From assembly GCF_030580865.1 (NCBI RefSeq), contig NZ_JAUQSY010000001.1:310001-374000 (forward strand): a stretch of 64,000 nt of DNA, written 5' to 3'. Made by a program: the position numbers and the translations under genes. This DNA comes from Hymenobacter aranciens. GTDB lineage: Bacteria > Bacteroidota > Bacteroidia > Cytophagales > Hymenobacteraceae. Below the pieces are notes generated by a model. That model was not told where the DNA came from. It did not search any database and worked only from the letters and a program-made list of their open reading frames with translations. Below, piece by piece: positions 62,441 through 64,000 of this stretch (position 1 is the stretch's first letter; the number at the start of each line of letters is the position of its first letter).

Positions 62441-64000
62441 ATGAGCGAAAACTTACTCAGGAGAAATACCATCCAAGGGCCTCCGGGCGGTGGTGTCTCT
62501 CTCCCATCCACCGGGCTGGCGCGCACAAGCCGCTGGCTGGTAACCGCCGCTGTAGCCTTGCTCGGCATTGGGCAGGCCCAGGCGCAGGTACGGCTCTACA
62601 CCTTCGGGCAATCCAGCGGCACCTACACGCCCATCACGGGCGGCACGGTGGCGGCCGTGAACGTGGTTGCCGCCGCCGACCCCTACCCGGGTCCGACGGA
62701 CGACGTGGTGACGGCGGCGGCCACGATACCGTTTTCGTTTACCTTCAATGGGGTAGCCTACACGGCGGTCCGCATCAGCAGCAACGGCTTCCTGACTTTC
62801 GGCACCACGGCCCCAACTACCACCAACTACCTGCCGATTTCCTCAACCGGCGGGTATGCCGGGGCCGCCTCGGCCCTGGGCAGCGACCTGGCTGGCAACC
62901 ACGTAGCCGGCAACCTGGGCGAAATTCGCTACGAAACGGTAGGCAGCAGCCCTAACCGCACCTTCGTGGTGCAGTGGAGCAACTTTGCCCGAGTGGACCC
63001 CACTACCTTTTTGTACGCCAACGACATCATTAACTTTCAGGTTCGGCTGAATGAGACGAGCAACACGATTGACTTCGTGTATAATGCGGCTGCCGTGGCG
63101 GCCGGGCTCACCACCAACCCCCAGGTGGGCCTGCGCGGCTCCACCAATGCCGACTACAACAACCGCAACTCCACCACGTCGTGGGCCAGCACTGTCGCCG
63201 GCACTGCCAACACGGCCGGGGTGTTTCTAACGAGTACGGTAAAGCCGGCCAGCGGCCTGACCTTCACCTACACGCCACCGGTGCCATGTACGGCCCCGCC
63301 CACGGCCGGCACGGCCGTGGCCACGCTGCCCAACGGCTGCGGCACGGTGTCGTCCACGCTGTCGCTGACGGGTTCGGCCGGCGGCTCGGGCGTTACCTAC
63401 CAGTGGCAGCGCTCGACGACCGGCATCGGTGGACCCTATACCAATGCGCCGGGTACCAGCACCAACTTTACATATAGCGCCACGGGTATCACGACCGATA
63501 CCTACTACCAGGCGGTGGTAACTTGCTCGGGGCAGTCGGCTACGTCTACGCCGGCCCTGGTTAGCGTGTATGCCGCCACGCCCGCGCCCTATGCCACGCT
63601 GCCCTACACCGAAGGCTTCGAGAGCTGGACGGGCCGCTGCGGCAATCTGGAAGTGCCCGGCACCAACTGGCGGGCCACCCCCATCACGGGCAACAACTCG
63701 TGGCGGCGCAACGACCAGGGCTTCACCACGGCCGGCTGGTCGTATCTGGTGAATGACCCCGCCCCGTACCAGACGCCCGCCAGCCAGGGCAGCTATTCGG
63801 CCCGCTTCCACACCTTTGGCTCGAACTCGGGTACTCAGGGCAGCCTCAGCCTGTATGCCGACCTGAGTGCGGCCGGCACCAAAACGCTGACCTTTGACTA
63901 CATCAACCCCACCCGCGACAATACCGTGGAGCGCCTCGAAGTGCTGCTGAGCACCGATGGCGGAGCCACTTTCCCCACCACCCTGCTCACGCTCACCACG
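62441..64000 (+). CDS. secreted Ig-like repeat protein, 5' part (runs off the window)
   Basis: An open frame begins at the ATG at 62441 and stays open to the window end (520 residues, incomplete). It starts with a charged 30-residue leader followed by a hydrophobic core (SRWLVTAAVALLGIGQAQAQ), a long signal peptide cut near residue 49. The mature part has FSFTFNGVAYTAVRISSNGFLTF, a strand pattern common in large Bacteroidota surface proteins. An Ig-like unit follows (TLSLTGSAGGSGVTYQWQRSTTG, TYYQAVVTCSGQ; about 295-365), then LPYTEGFESW at about 385-395, the start of another module. A T9SS sorting domain would be expected at the missing C-terminus. Function unknown. Confidence 0.8.
   Translation, partial: MSENLLRRNTIQGPPGGGVSLPSTGLARTSRWLVTAAVALLGIGQAQAQVRLYTFGQSSGTYTPITGGTVAAVNVVAAADPYPGPTDDVVTAAATIPFSFTFNGVAYTAVRISSNGFLTFGTTAPTTTNYLPISSTGGYAGAASALGSDLAGNHVAGNLGEIRYETVGSSPNRTFVVQWSNFARVDPTTFLYANDIINFQVRLNETSNTIDFVYNAAAVAAGLTTNPQVGLRGSTNADYNNRNSTTSWASTVAGTANTAGVFLTSTVKPASGLTFTYTPPVPCTAPPTAGTAVATLPNGCGTVSSTLSLTGSAGGSGVTYQWQRSTTGIGGPYTNAPGTSTNFTYSATGITTDTYYQAVVTCSGQSATSTPALVSVYAATPAPYATLPYTEGFESWTGRCGNLEVPGTNWRATPITGNNSWRRNDQGFTTAGWSYLVNDPAPYQTPASQGSYSARFHTFGSNSGTQGSLSLYADLSAAGTKTLTFDYINPTRDNTVERLEVLLSTDGGATFPTTLLTLTT

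Overview
The window looks like the chromosome of a high-GC Bacteroidota of the Hymenobacter type (Cytophagales). The evidence is a complete gldK-gldL-gldM-gldN type IX secretion (T9SS) motor operon, many secreted proteins with the T9SS type A C-terminal sorting domain, promoters with the Bacteroidota -7 motif TAnnTTTG, and an F-type ATP synthase cluster without beta and epsilon genes. The genus is an inference. No rRNA, tRNA, CRISPR array, transposase or phage gene was recognised.

Layout. 1-6.1 kb: the 3' end of a TonB-dependent receptor, a T9SS-sorted surface protein, a glycosyltransferase and a polysaccharide flippase. 6.2-15 kb: housekeeping genes (mgtE, a cyanophycinase-like peptidase, a MORN-like lipoprotein, yraN family, lipB, a WecA/TagO-type transferase, DUF4271, hemD). 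15.2-22.2 kb: the T9SS core (PorP/SprF family protein, gldK, gldL, gldM, gldN and a second gldN copy). 22.2-30.1 kb, minus strand: uvrC, a class A penicillin-binding protein and a large TPR lipoprotein resembling SprE/PorW, another T9SS component. 30.2-36.3 kb: two small AtpI-region membrane proteins, then atpB-E-F-H-A-G. 36.5-64 kb: a run of very large secreted proteins (beta-propeller or FG-GAP repeats, IPT/TIG, Ig-like and CUB-like domains) on the plus strand, most ending in a near-identical T9SS sorting domain. They are interrupted only by a BLUF photoreceptor gene, one unknown gene and a fragment of an outer-membrane protein. Most of these cargo genes have their own promoter-like element and some have their own terminator, so they look like single-gene units.

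How the parts fit. GldL-GldM form the proton-driven inner-membrane motor, GldK-GldN the periplasmic ring, and SprE/PorW and PorP/SprF family proteins are accessory or outer-membrane parts. The large cargo proteins are the expected substrates, so the window pairs a secretion machine with a bank of its substrates.

Most unusual content. (i) Three intergenic arrays of 21-bp units (6169-6462, 24188-24397, 53510-53656), different in sequence but with the same period, each open as a heptapeptide repeat; the middle one is five units facing five inverted units. (ii) Long inverted repeats of about 100 bp in many intergenic gaps. Every gap from atpE to atpG carries a different hairpin. (iii) Sorting-domain DNA that is almost identical between cargo genes whose mature parts are unrelated, which suggests cassette exchange or gene conversion.
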